DNA of 14,465 nucleotides from Nitriliruptorales bacterium (GTDB taxonomy: Bacteria > Actinomycetota > Nitriliruptoria > Euzebyales > Egibacteraceae): NCBI GenBank assembly GCA_007126835.1, contig SLAO01000136.1, positions 1 through 14,465 on the forward strand, written 5' to 3'. Positions 1-5,800 of the stretch are shown here, one piece after another. Every line of letters begins with the position of its first letter. Positions within the stretch are counted from its first letter, which is position 1. The notes under the pieces were generated by a model. It had not been told where the DNA came from. It made no database searches and saw nothing but the letters and a program-made list of their open reading frames with translations. A program made the position numbers and the translations under genes.

Positions 1-44
1 AATCGCAACGTCGTGCACTGGGGACCGCTGGCACCCGGGTTATG

Positions 45-50
45 TAAACT
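45..50 (+). promoter_or_regulatory. possible -10 element upstream of xerD
   Basis: TAAACT, inside the AT-rich island TTATGTAAACT at 40-50, fits the actinobacterial -10 pattern TAnnnT and stands out from the GC-rich surroundings. Transcription would begin near position 57, leaving a leader of about 75 bases before the xerD GTG. No convincing -35 box is present: GGGACC at 21-26 shares only the central GAC with TTGACA, at an 18-base spacing. The call rests on composition and position alone. Positions 1-131 contain no gene I can support. Confidence 0.3.
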
Positions 51-131
51 GTCGGAGCCCCAGCGACGGGCCGTGGCTCTGGCGCGCCGAGGACGGCCAG
101 CCACGTCACGACGAGGAGGAGGCGAACAGCG

Positions 132-1103
132 GTGTCGGTGGCCCTGCCGCGCTTCGGGGATCGGTTCCTCGACCACTTGGCCGTGGAGCGCGGCCTGTCG
201 GCGCACAGCCTTGCGGCCTACCGTCGCGACCTTTCCGTCTACGGCGCCTACCTCGAACAGCGCGGCATCGGCGATCCGCGCTCGGCCACCCGGGAGGACG
301 TCGCCGACCTGGTCACCTGGTTGCGGGTCCGACCAACCGCCAACGGTGGCACCTACGCCACCTCCACGGTCGCCCGCACGCTGGTGACCGTCCGCGGCCT
401 CCACCGGTTCCTGGTGGCAGAAGGCCTCGCTGAGACCGACCCGTCGGCAGAGGTCAGCGGCCCCAGGCCGGGCAAGCGGCTGCCCAAGGCGTTGAGCGTC
501 GCCGAGGTCGAGACGCTGCTGGGTGCCCCCCTGGGGGAGGGCACCGCCGCGCTGCGCGACCGGGCGATGCTTGAGCTGCTCTACGCCGGCGGCCTGCGCA
601 TCTCGGAGCTGGTGACCTTGGACGTCGACGACGTCGACGTTGACGTGCGCGCGGCGCGTTGCACCGGAAAGGGCAGTCGGGACCGGGTCGTGCCGATCGG
701 CCGGGCGGCTTCGGCGGCTGTCGAGGCCTGGTTGGTCCGTGGTCGACCCGCCGTGTCACCTTCTGGGCCGTGGTTGTTCTGCAACCAGCGGGGTGGACGG
801 CTGACCCGCCAGGGCGGGTGGAAGATCATCAAGGCCCACGCCGACGCGGCAGGCCTGTCCGAGCGCGTGTCGCCCCATACGCTGCGGCACTCGTTTGCCA
901 CGCACCTGCTTGAAGGAGGGGCCGACGTACGTGTCGTGCAGGAGCTGCTGGGGCATGCCAGTGTCAACACGACACAGGTCTACACGCTGGTTACCGAGCG
1001 CCGCCTACGGGCGGTGTACGACGCCGCACACCCAAGGGCGTCGGCGGACGGGCCCGAACCTGGGTCCGGGACGCGACGTTCCCCACAAGGAGCTGCGACA
1101 TGA
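132..1103 (+). CDS. xerD: tyrosine recombinase XerD
   Basis: Site-specific tyrosine recombinase of the XerC/XerD family (323 aa, slightly longer than E. coli XerD at 298). It is expected to resolve chromosome dimers at dif with its partner XerC. An N-terminal SAM-like core-binding domain spans about residues 8-100 and the catalytic domain about 118-300. All six catalytic residues are visible: R156 in YAGGLRISE, K180 in TGKGSRDR, H249 and R252 in SPHTLRHSFATH, H275 in LLGHAS, and the nucleophile Y284 in TTQVYTLV. The spacing matches E. coli XerD. The GTG start is preceded by a GAGGAGGA Shine-Dalgarno at about 112-121. The stop overlaps the next gene by 4 bp (ATGA). The C-terminal tail after about residue 300 is low in conservation. 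XerD rather than XerC is inferred from proximity to scpAB, as in other actinobacteria. Confidence 0.93.
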   Translation: MSVALPRFGDRFLDHLAVERGLSAHSLAAYRRDLSVYGAYLEQRGIGDPRSATREDVADLVTWLRVRPTANGGTYATSTVARTLVTVRGLHRFLVAEGLAETDPSAEVSGPRPGKRLPKALSVAEVETLLGAPLGEGTAALRDRAMLELLYAGGLRISELVTLDVDDVDVDVRAARCTGKGSRDRVVPIGRAASAAVEAWLVRGRPAVSPSGPWLFCNQRGGRLTRQGGWKIIKAHADAAGLSERVSPHTLRHSFATHLLEGGADVRVVQELLGHASVNTTQVYTLVTERRLRAVYDAAHPRASADGPEPGSGTRRSPQGAAT

Positions 1104-1450
1104 CCCCCGACCTGCTGACCCGGTTGCGCAAGCAGCTAGAGAGCGAACGCGAAGCCGCTCGCGAGGAGCTGCGCGAGTACGGCGCGGACCCCGAGAGCCA
1201 GCGTGTGGAAAAGATCCCCGGAGTCGACGAGAACTTCGCCGACCTCGCGCAGGCGACCGCGGAACGTAGCGAGATCTATGCCCTGATCGAGCAGACCCGG
1301 GCACGTCTGGCGGAGGTCGACGCGGCGCTGGAGAAGATGGACGAGGGGACCTACGGGATCTGCGTCGACTGCGGGTCCGAGATCGCCGAGGCCCGCCTGG
1401 AGGCGCGTCCCCTGTCGGTGCGGTGCGTGCAGTGCGCGAGCCAGCGGTGA
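1100..1450 (+). CDS. TraR/DksA family zinc-finger transcription regulator
   Basis: Small (116 aa) member of the DksA/TraR C4-type zinc-finger family. These proteins bind in the secondary channel of RNA polymerase and alter initiation. The N-terminal two thirds (about residues 1-80) is charged and heptad-like, consistent with the helical coiled-coil arm. The C-terminal zinc finger is C88-x2-C91-x17-C109-x2-C112, preceded by the typical MDEGTYGIC stretch. The DxxDxA tip motif of E. coli DksA is not evident in the loop around residues 41-52, so the mode of action may differ and ppGpp coupling should not be assumed. It overlaps xerD by 4 bp (ATGA) and deoA by 4 bp (GTGA), so it is probably translated from the same message. 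In other actinobacteria this position near xerD often holds parA; no ParA-like gene is present here. Family assignment is firm, the role is inferred. Confidence 0.9.
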   Translation: MTPDLLTRLRKQLESEREAAREELREYGADPESQRVEKIPGVDENFADLAQATAERSEIYALIEQTRARLAEVDAALEKMDEGTYGICVDCGSEIAEARLEARPLSVRCVQCASQR

Positions 1451-2760
1451 CCGGCGTGCGGCCAGCGGAGCTCATCGGACGCAAGCGCGACGGTGGCGAG
1501 CTGACCGAGTCCGAGCTCGCCGCACTCGTCGGCGGCTACCTCGACGGCGGGGTCGGCGAGGGGCAGATGGGCGCGTTCTTGATGGCTGGCGTCCTCAACG
1601 GCTTCACCGAGGCCGAGGCGCTGGCGTTGACGCGCGTGCTCGCCGAATCGGGTGAGCAGCTCGACCTGTCCGCCGTGCCGGGTGCGACCGTGGACAAGCA
1701 CTCGACGGGTGGGGTGGCCGACGGCACCACGTTGATCGTCGCCCCCCTGCTGGCCGCGTGCGGGGTGTCGGTGGTCAAGCTGTCGGGTCGCGGGCTGGGC
1801 CACACCGGCGGCACGTTGGACAAGCTCGAGTCCATCCCGGGGTTGCGGACCGGGCTGGAGGCCGACGAGATGCGGGCAATCGCCGCCGACGTCGGTTGCG
1901 TCGTCGCCGCCCAGACCGACCGGATCGTCCCAGCGGATCGGGCGCTGTACGCGTTGCGTGACGTGACCGGCACGGTTGCCTCGACGGCGCTGATCGCGTC
2001 CTCGGTGATGTCCAAGAAGCTCGCCTCCGGGGCGCAGCACATCGTCCTCGACGTCAAAGCGGGCGACGGGGCGTTCATGCCAGACGCGGATTCGGCCGAG
2101 GAACTGGCGTCGCTGTGCGTGCGCATCGGGCAGGAGGCCGGTCGTGGGTGCGTGGCGCTGGTCACCGCGATGGACCAGCCCCTCGGCCGCGCGGTCGGCA
2201 ACGCGCTGGAGGTCGCCGAAGCGGTCGAGCTGCTCTCGCGCCCACCCGAGGGACGGCTGGCCGAGGTGTCGCTGGCCCTGGCCGCCGAAGGCCTCGCGGC
2301 CGCGCGCGGCGCCGATCCCGAAGCCGTCCGCGACGAGCTACTGGTCGCGTGGACCCAGGGGGCCGCCCTGGAGCGGCTTCGGGCCATGATCACCGCGCAA
2401 GGCGGCGACGGCGCGGTGTGCGACGACCCCCGAGGTGTGCTGCCCGCATCCCCGGTGATCCGGGAGGTCCCTGCCCCGGCCGCAGGGACGGTCACCCGAG
2501 TGGCGTGCAAGGCCATGGGCGAGTTGGCGGCCACGCTAGGAGCTGGCCGGGCGCGCAAGGGCGACGACGTCGATCCCGCGGTTGGCATCGAGGTCGACGT
2601 CTCGGTGGGTGACCATGTGGACGCGGGTCAGCCGCTGGCGATCGTCCACGCCCGAACCGAGGACGCCGCCGCATCAGCGGTCGACCGGATCGACGAGCTC
2701 ATCGAAGTCGGCGACCAGGTACCGGCCGCGCCGACGATCCTGCGCCGGGTCGCGCAGTAG
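1447..2760 (+). CDS. deoA: thymidine phosphorylase
   Basis: Thymidine/pyrimidine-nucleoside phosphorylase, which splits thymidine (and possibly uridine) with phosphate to base and deoxyribose-1-phosphate in cytosolic pyrimidine salvage. The GTG at 1447 gives 437 aa, close to E. coli DeoA (440). It forms a GTGA overlap with the preceding stop and also makes the catalytic residues fall on the E. coli numbers: H85 in VDKHSTGG, R171 in YALRDVT, S186 in IASSVMSKK and K190. A GTG at 1423 would add 8 residues and is less likely. The family signature SGRGLGHTGGTLDKLES is at residues 113-129. The N-terminal helical domain, glycosyl-transferase-like domain and C-terminal pyrimidine-nucleoside phosphorylase domain (about 345-420) are all present, so the gene is intact. 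A broader pyrimidine nucleoside phosphorylase (Pdp) cannot be excluded by sequence. Confidence 0.93.
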   Translation: MTGVRPAELIGRKRDGGELTESELAALVGGYLDGGVGEGQMGAFLMAGVLNGFTEAEALALTRVLAESGEQLDLSAVPGATVDKHSTGGVADGTTLIVAPLLAACGVSVVKLSGRGLGHTGGTLDKLESIPGLRTGLEADEMRAIAADVGCVVAAQTDRIVPADRALYALRDVTGTVASTALIASSVMSKKLASGAQHIVLDVKAGDGAFMPDADSAEELASLCVRIGQEAGRGCVALVTAMDQPLGRAVGNALEVAEAVELLSRPPEGRLAEVSLALAAEGLAAARGADPEAVRDELLVAWTQGAALERLRAMITAQGGDGAVCDDPRGVLPASPVIREVPAPAAGTVTRVACKAMGELAATLGAGRARKGDDVDPAVGIEVDVSVGDHVDAGQPLAIVHARTEDAAASAVDRIDELIEVGDQVPAAPTILRRVAQ

Positions 2761-2817
2761 GCACCGAGCGCAGGGACGAGGCAGCAAAGCGCACGGACCC
2801 GCCCGCGGCGTGTGGGA

Positions 2818-2900
2818 CCGCGCCGGGATGGTCGCCGGTGCCGTAATGGCCGCGCCGGAACGCTCACCGGTGTCCGCGCCGGGATGATCGCCTGTGCCGT
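2818..2900 (+). repeat. three degenerate intergenic repeats between deoA and scpA
   Basis: Three copies of a roughly 24-27 bp unit begin at 2818, 2850 and 2874. Each starts CCGCGCCGG and continues (G/A)A(T/C)G, then N, TC(G/A)CC(G/T)GTG. The first and third are nearly identical over 27 bases; the second is shorter and more diverged. A small hairpin follows, with GTGCCG (2894-2899) pairing with CGGCAC (2907-2912) around a 7-base loop. No gene is visible in the 205 bases from 2761 to 2965. The repeats may be decayed spacer DNA or part of a terminator or protein-binding region. Only their existence is certain. Confidence 0.6.
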
Positions 2901-2952
2901 GGCCGCCGGCACGGCGCGGCCAGCCTGCGCAGGGTCCTGGCTCGACCATAGC

Positions 2953-2958
2953 TAGACT
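2953..2958 (+). promoter_or_regulatory. -10 element for a probably leaderless scpA transcript
   Basis: TAGACT fits TAnnnT and ends 7 bases before the A of the scpA ATG. Transcription would then begin at or next to the start codon. No Shine-Dalgarno sequence lies in the 20 bases before the ATG, which agrees with leaderless translation, a common arrangement in actinobacteria. No -35 box is recognisable. It would be the main promoter for the scpA-der gene run. Confidence 0.5.
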
Positions 2959-2965
2959 CGGGCCG

Positions 2966-3925
2966 ATGAGCACTACCTACACGGTGTCAGTCGGGTCCTT
3001 CGAGGGCCCCTTCGACTTGCTGTTGCATCTGATCGCGCGCCGGCAGCTCGACATCCACGAGATCCCGATTGCGCAGATCACCGACGATTACCTCGCGGTG
3101 CTCCGCACGATGGAGCAGGTCGACCTCGAGGTGACGACGGAGTTCCTCGTCGTCGCGACGACGCTGCTCGAGCTGAAGGCCGCGCGGCTGCTGCCCGGCG
3201 AGGACGATCCCGAGCTCGAGGAGACCGCGCTCGAGGTGCGCGATCTGCTCTACGCGCGGCTGCTCGACTACCGCACGTTCAAGGAGGCAGCCGGCTGGAT
3301 CGGCGCGCGCCTGACCGCCCACTCGGGGTACCTGCCCCGAGACGTGGGGCTTGAGGCGCCGTTCACCGAGGCCAGGCCCGCCGTCGAACTCGGCGTGGAC
3401 GCCGAGACCCTCGCCCGGATCGCCGCGCGGGCGTTCGCCGAGCGCCCCGGCGCCGAGGTGGACGTCTCCCACCTGCAGCCGGTGCGCATGACGGTCGGCG
3501 AGGCGGCCGACCTGGTCGTGGGCGAGCTCCGACGCGCCGGGGGCAAGGCCACGTTCGCCGAGGTCACCGCCGGGTGCCGCCACCGCATCGAGCGGATCAT
3601 GTGCTTCCTCGCGGTGCTCGAGCTGTACAAGCACGAGGTCGTGGAGGTGGGCCAGGCCAGGACGTGCGGCGAGATCGTGGTGACTGGGCTCGATCTGGAC
3701 GCGCCGACCCAGGCGACCATGCTCGATGCCTACGAGGGACGAGCGGCCGAGGAGCCCGACCCGGCCGAGGAGCCCGACCCGGCCGAGGAGCCCGACCCGG
3801 CCGAGGAGCCCGACCCGGCCGAGGACCCCGACCTGGTCGCGGGGTCTGACCCGGACGGGAGCACGGCCCCGGCCGAGGAGCCCGACTCGACGGGCGAGCA
3901 CACCAAGGACGCCGGGCGTGGGTGA
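2966..3925 (+). CDS. scpA: segregation and condensation protein A
   Basis: Kleisin subunit of the bacterial SMC-ScpAB condensin, which bridges the SMC heads and binds ScpB during chromosome compaction and segregation. The protein has 319 aa from the ATG at 2966. An in-frame start at 2894 would add 24 residues of unconserved sequence and is rejected. The N-terminal SMC-binding region carries the hallmark FEGPFDLLLHLI (residues 12-23), then LDIHEIPIAQITDDYL and VVATTLLELKAARLLP. The C-terminal winged helix lies at about 170-245. After residue 255 comes an acidic tail with four exact copies of the hexapeptide EEPDPA (262-285), a degenerate fifth (EDPDLV) and a distant AEEPDS. The tail is an addition to the usual family length of about 250 aa. 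Translation overlaps scpB by 8 bp. Confidence 0.95.
   Translation: MSTTYTVSVGSFEGPFDLLLHLIARRQLDIHEIPIAQITDDYLAVLRTMEQVDLEVTTEFLVVATTLLELKAARLLPGEDDPELEETALEVRDLLYARLLDYRTFKEAAGWIGARLTAHSGYLPRDVGLEAPFTEARPAVELGVDAETLARIAARAFAERPGAEVDVSHLQPVRMTVGEAADLVVGELRRAGGKATFAEVTAGCRHRIERIMCFLAVLELYKHEVVEVGQARTCGEIVVTGLDLDAPTQATMLDAYEGRAAEEPDPAEEPDPAEEPDPAEEPDPAEDPDLVAGSDPDGSTAPAEEPDSTGEHTKDAGRG
3749..3838 (+). repeat. 18-bp tandem repeat encoding the EEPDPA tail of ScpA
   Basis: The 18-base unit GAGGAGCCCGACCCGGCC is repeated four times without mismatch (3749-3820). A degenerate fifth unit (3821-3838) follows, and an isolated partial copy lies at about 3875-3889. The period is a multiple of three, so copy-number change keeps scpA in frame. 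All three forward frames stay open through it. Exact identity of the units, including third codon positions, points to recent expansion by slippage or unequal recombination. Confidence 0.95.
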
Positions 3926-4622
3926 GCCCGACGTCTCCATCGGCGAGGCGGAGCCGCTGGACGCCGAGCTGCGCAAGGCGCTCGAGGCGATCCTCCTCGT
4001 GGTCGAGGAGCCCGTGGACGCCGAGACCCTGGCAGGCGTGCTGGAAGCCCCAACCGAGCGCGTCACGGCCACGCTGGCGGCGCTGGCCGAGGACTACCTC
4101 GCGGCCGGGCGCGGTTTCGTGCTGCGCAAGGTCGCTGGCGGGTGGCGCCTGTACACCGACCCGGGGGCAGCGCCCTACGTGGAGGCGTTCGCGTTGCAGG
4201 GCCGGTCGGGGCGCTTGTCCCAGGCCTCCCTGGAAACGCTAGCCATCGTGGCGTACCAGCAGCCGGTCACCCGCGCGCGCATCTCCGAGATCCGCGGGGT
4301 GGACGCCGATGGCGCGGTGCGCTCGCTGGTCTCGCGCGGGCTCGTCGTCGAGGTCGGGCGCGACCAGACGCCGGGCCAGCCCCTCCTGTACGGCACCGCC
4401 CCGGCGTTCTTGGAGCGCATCGGCCTAAGCGACCTGTCCGAGCTGCCGCCACTGCCGGATCTGACCCCCGCCGGCCCGCTGCCGGATGAGCCCGCGCCCG
4501 GTGGGTACAAGACAGCCAGGCGCGAGTTCGACGCCTTGGAGCTGCCGGTCGACGAGGCGCAGGCCGCCCAGCCGGCGACGGACCATCTTCCCCCAGAAGG
4601 CCACGAGGACGATCTGCGTTGA
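3918..4622 (+). CDS. scpB: segregation and condensation protein B
   Basis: ScpB, which dimerises and binds the ScpA middle region in the SMC condensin. It has 234 aa from the GTG at 3918, overlapping the scpA stop by 8 bp. Two winged-helix domains are expected at about residues 15-85 and 100-170. The family core SGRLSQASLETLAIVAYQQP (97-116), followed by VTRARISEIRGVDADGAVRSL, is clear. The tail after about 175 is proline- and acid-rich and unconserved. The frame remains open upstream to an ATG at 3726, but that extension would be a low-complexity PTRPRS repeat translated from the scpA tandem repeat in another frame, so the downstream GTG is preferred. The stop overlaps the rluB TTG (TTGA). 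Confidence 0.92.
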   Translation: MGEPDVSIGEAEPLDAELRKALEAILLVVEEPVDAETLAGVLEAPTERVTATLAALAEDYLAAGRGFVLRKVAGGWRLYTDPGAAPYVEAFALQGRSGRLSQASLETLAIVAYQQPVTRARISEIRGVDADGAVRSLVSRGLVVEVGRDQTPGQPLLYGTAPAFLERIGLSDLSELPPLPDLTPAGPLPDEPAPGGYKTARREFDALELPVDEAQAAQPATDHLPPEGHEDDLR

Positions 4623-5380
4623 CTGCCGAACGTGTCCAGAAGCTGCTTGCTGCCGCTGGTGTCGGCAGCCGGCGAGCGTGCGAGAAGCTCATCGCCGAAC
4701 AGCGCGTCAGCGTCGACGGACAGCTCGTGGGGCTCGGCGCCAAGGCCGACCCGCGGCGGCAGGTCATCGCCGTGGACGGCGAGCGGGTGCCCGTGGACCC
4801 CAGGCTCGTGCATCTGCTGCTCAACAAGCCCCGCGGGGTGGTGACCACGGCGTCGGACCCCCAGGGGCGGGCCACGGTCATGGACCTGGTGCCGAGCAAC
4901 CCGCGGGTCTACCCCGTCGGCCGTCTCGATCGCGACACCGAGGGCTTGCTCGTGCTCACCAACGACGGTGAGCTGGCCAACCGGCTCGCTCACCCGCGCT
5001 ACGGCATCGAGAAGACCTACGTCGCCCAGGTCCGCGGGCCGGTCCGCCGGCGCACCATTCGCTGGCTGACCAACGGGGTCGAGCTCGAGGACGGCCACGC
5101 CGCAGCCCGCAGCGTCCGGGAGCTGGGTTCGTCGGGGGAGCGGATCCTGCTCGAGGTGGTCCTGGCCGAAGGGCGCAAGCGTGAGGTGCGCCGCATGCTC
5201 GAGGCGGTCGGTCACCCCGTCGAGCGCCTGGCCCGGGTCGGCCTCGGCCCACTGTCGCTCGGCGAGATCTCACCCGGCAAGCACCGCCCGCTCGACAACG
5301 CGGAGGTGCGGGCGCTGTACGCCGCGGTCGGGCTCGGCGCTGCCCGCGAACCCGAGCACGAGGAGGCGAGCCAGAGGTGA
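4619..5380 (+). CDS. rluB: 23S rRNA pseudouridine synthase, RluB/RsuA family
   Basis: Pseudouridine synthase of the RsuA/RluB/E/F branch, which isomerises a uridine in rRNA, probably in the 23S peptidyl-transferase region. It has 253 aa with a TTG start in a TTGA overlap with scpB and GAGGA at 4605-4609 as ribosome binding site. An N-terminal S4 RNA-binding domain (about 1-60) begins ERVQKLLAAAGVGSRRACE. The catalytic motif GRLDRDTEGLLVLTNDG (101-117) places the catalytic aspartate at D104. The C-terminal signature EGRKREVRRMLEAVGHPVER is present. The scpA-scpB-rluB order is a long-known conserved neighbourhood in Gram-positive bacteria. The exact target uridine (2605 as in RluB) is inferred from family and context. 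Confidence 0.92.
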   Translation: MTAERVQKLLAAAGVGSRRACEKLIAEQRVSVDGQLVGLGAKADPRRQVIAVDGERVPVDPRLVHLLLNKPRGVVTTASDPQGRATVMDLVPSNPRVYPVGRLDRDTEGLLVLTNDGELANRLAHPRYGIEKTYVAQVRGPVRRRTIRWLTNGVELEDGHAAARSVRELGSSGERILLEVVLAEGRKREVRRMLEAVGHPVERLARVGLGPLSLGEISPGKHRPLDNAEVRALYAAVGLGAAREPEHEEASQR

Positions 5381-5748
5381 CCCACGTGGCAGCGCTGCGG
5401 GGCGCGACGACGGTCGACACCGATACGCGCGAGGAGGTGCTTGCCCGCACCACCGAGCTCCTCGACGCGTTGATGACCCGGAACGGGTTGTCGACCGAGG
5501 ACGTCATCAGCCTGGTGTTCACCGCGACCGACGACGTGCGCAGCGAGTTCCCCGCCGCCGCGGTCCGCGCGGCCGGGATCTCCGACGTTCCGATGCTGTG
5601 CGCACGTGAGCTCGGCATCGACGGACCGAGCAACATCGCCCGCTGCATCCGGGTGATGGCCCACGTGCACACCGACCGGCCCCGCTCGGCGATGCGCCAC
5701 GCCTACCTGCACGAGGCGCGACAGCTGCGCAGCGACCTGCCCGAGTGA
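5377..5748 (+). CDS. aroH: chorismate mutase, AroH class
   Basis: Monofunctional AroH-type chorismate mutase (123 aa), a trimeric enzyme that converts chorismate to prephenate for tyrosine and phenylalanine. It resembles Bacillus subtilis AroH throughout. ALRGATTV carries R8 (R7 in B. subtilis), CARE carries E78 (E78), ARCIRVM carries R92 (R90), and RHAYLHEA carries Y110 (Y108), so the main active-site residues are present. The GTG start overlaps the rluB stop as GTGA, with AGGAGG at 5361-5366 as Shine-Dalgarno. Its 3' end is the left part of a 38-bp tandem duplication. Prephenate made here is the substrate of the next gene product, TyrA. Confidence 0.94.
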   Translation: MTHVAALRGATTVDTDTREEVLARTTELLDALMTRNGLSTEDVISLVFTATDDVRSEFPAAAVRAAGISDVPMLCARELGIDGPSNIARCIRVMAHVHTDRPRSAMRHAYLHEARQLRSDLPE

Positions 5749-5800
5749 CATGGGCTCCACACCTGCGCAGCGACCTGCCCGAGTGACATGAGCGCCACAC
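5725..5800 (+). repeat. 38-bp tandem duplication spanning the aroH stop and tyrA start
   Basis: Positions 5725-5762 and 5763-5800 are direct head-to-tail copies of 38 bases with two mismatches, both in the last 10 bases. The first 28 bases are identical. Each copy holds the last codons of aroH, the TGA and the ATG with the next codons of tyrA. Without the second copy, the aroH stop and tyrA start would be one base apart, like the tight junctions elsewhere in this run. The duplication moves the working tyrA start 39 bases from the aroH stop. Confidence 0.95.
5750..5791 (+). other. 13-codon minicistron from the displaced tyrA start
   Basis: The ATG in the first copy of the duplication now opens a short reading frame, MGSTPAQRPARVT, ending at the TGA at 5789-5791. 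That TGA overlaps the tyrA ATG as ATGA. It begins one base after the aroH stop. If ribosomes reinitiate here, the minicistron would pass them on to tyrA by the same coupling used between the other genes. Whether it is translated is unknown. It should be read as a consequence of the duplication, not as a gene with a proven product. Confidence 0.3.

Noticed and set aside
12..50. Complete dif site upstream of xerD
   Set aside because: Only one arm-like half (TTATGTAAACT) exists. The 17 bases to its left do not match a XerC arm with a 6-base centre.
13..387. Open frame of 124 codons overlapping the xerD start
   Set aside because: Proline- and arginine-rich out-of-frame translation of GC-rich DNA. 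xerD in the overlapping frame has full catalytic motifs.
2987..4072. 361-codon antisense frame across scpA-scpB
   Set aside because: Composition is that of a complementary-strand shadow, and it includes a repeat translated from the scpA tandem repeat. Both sense genes are certain.
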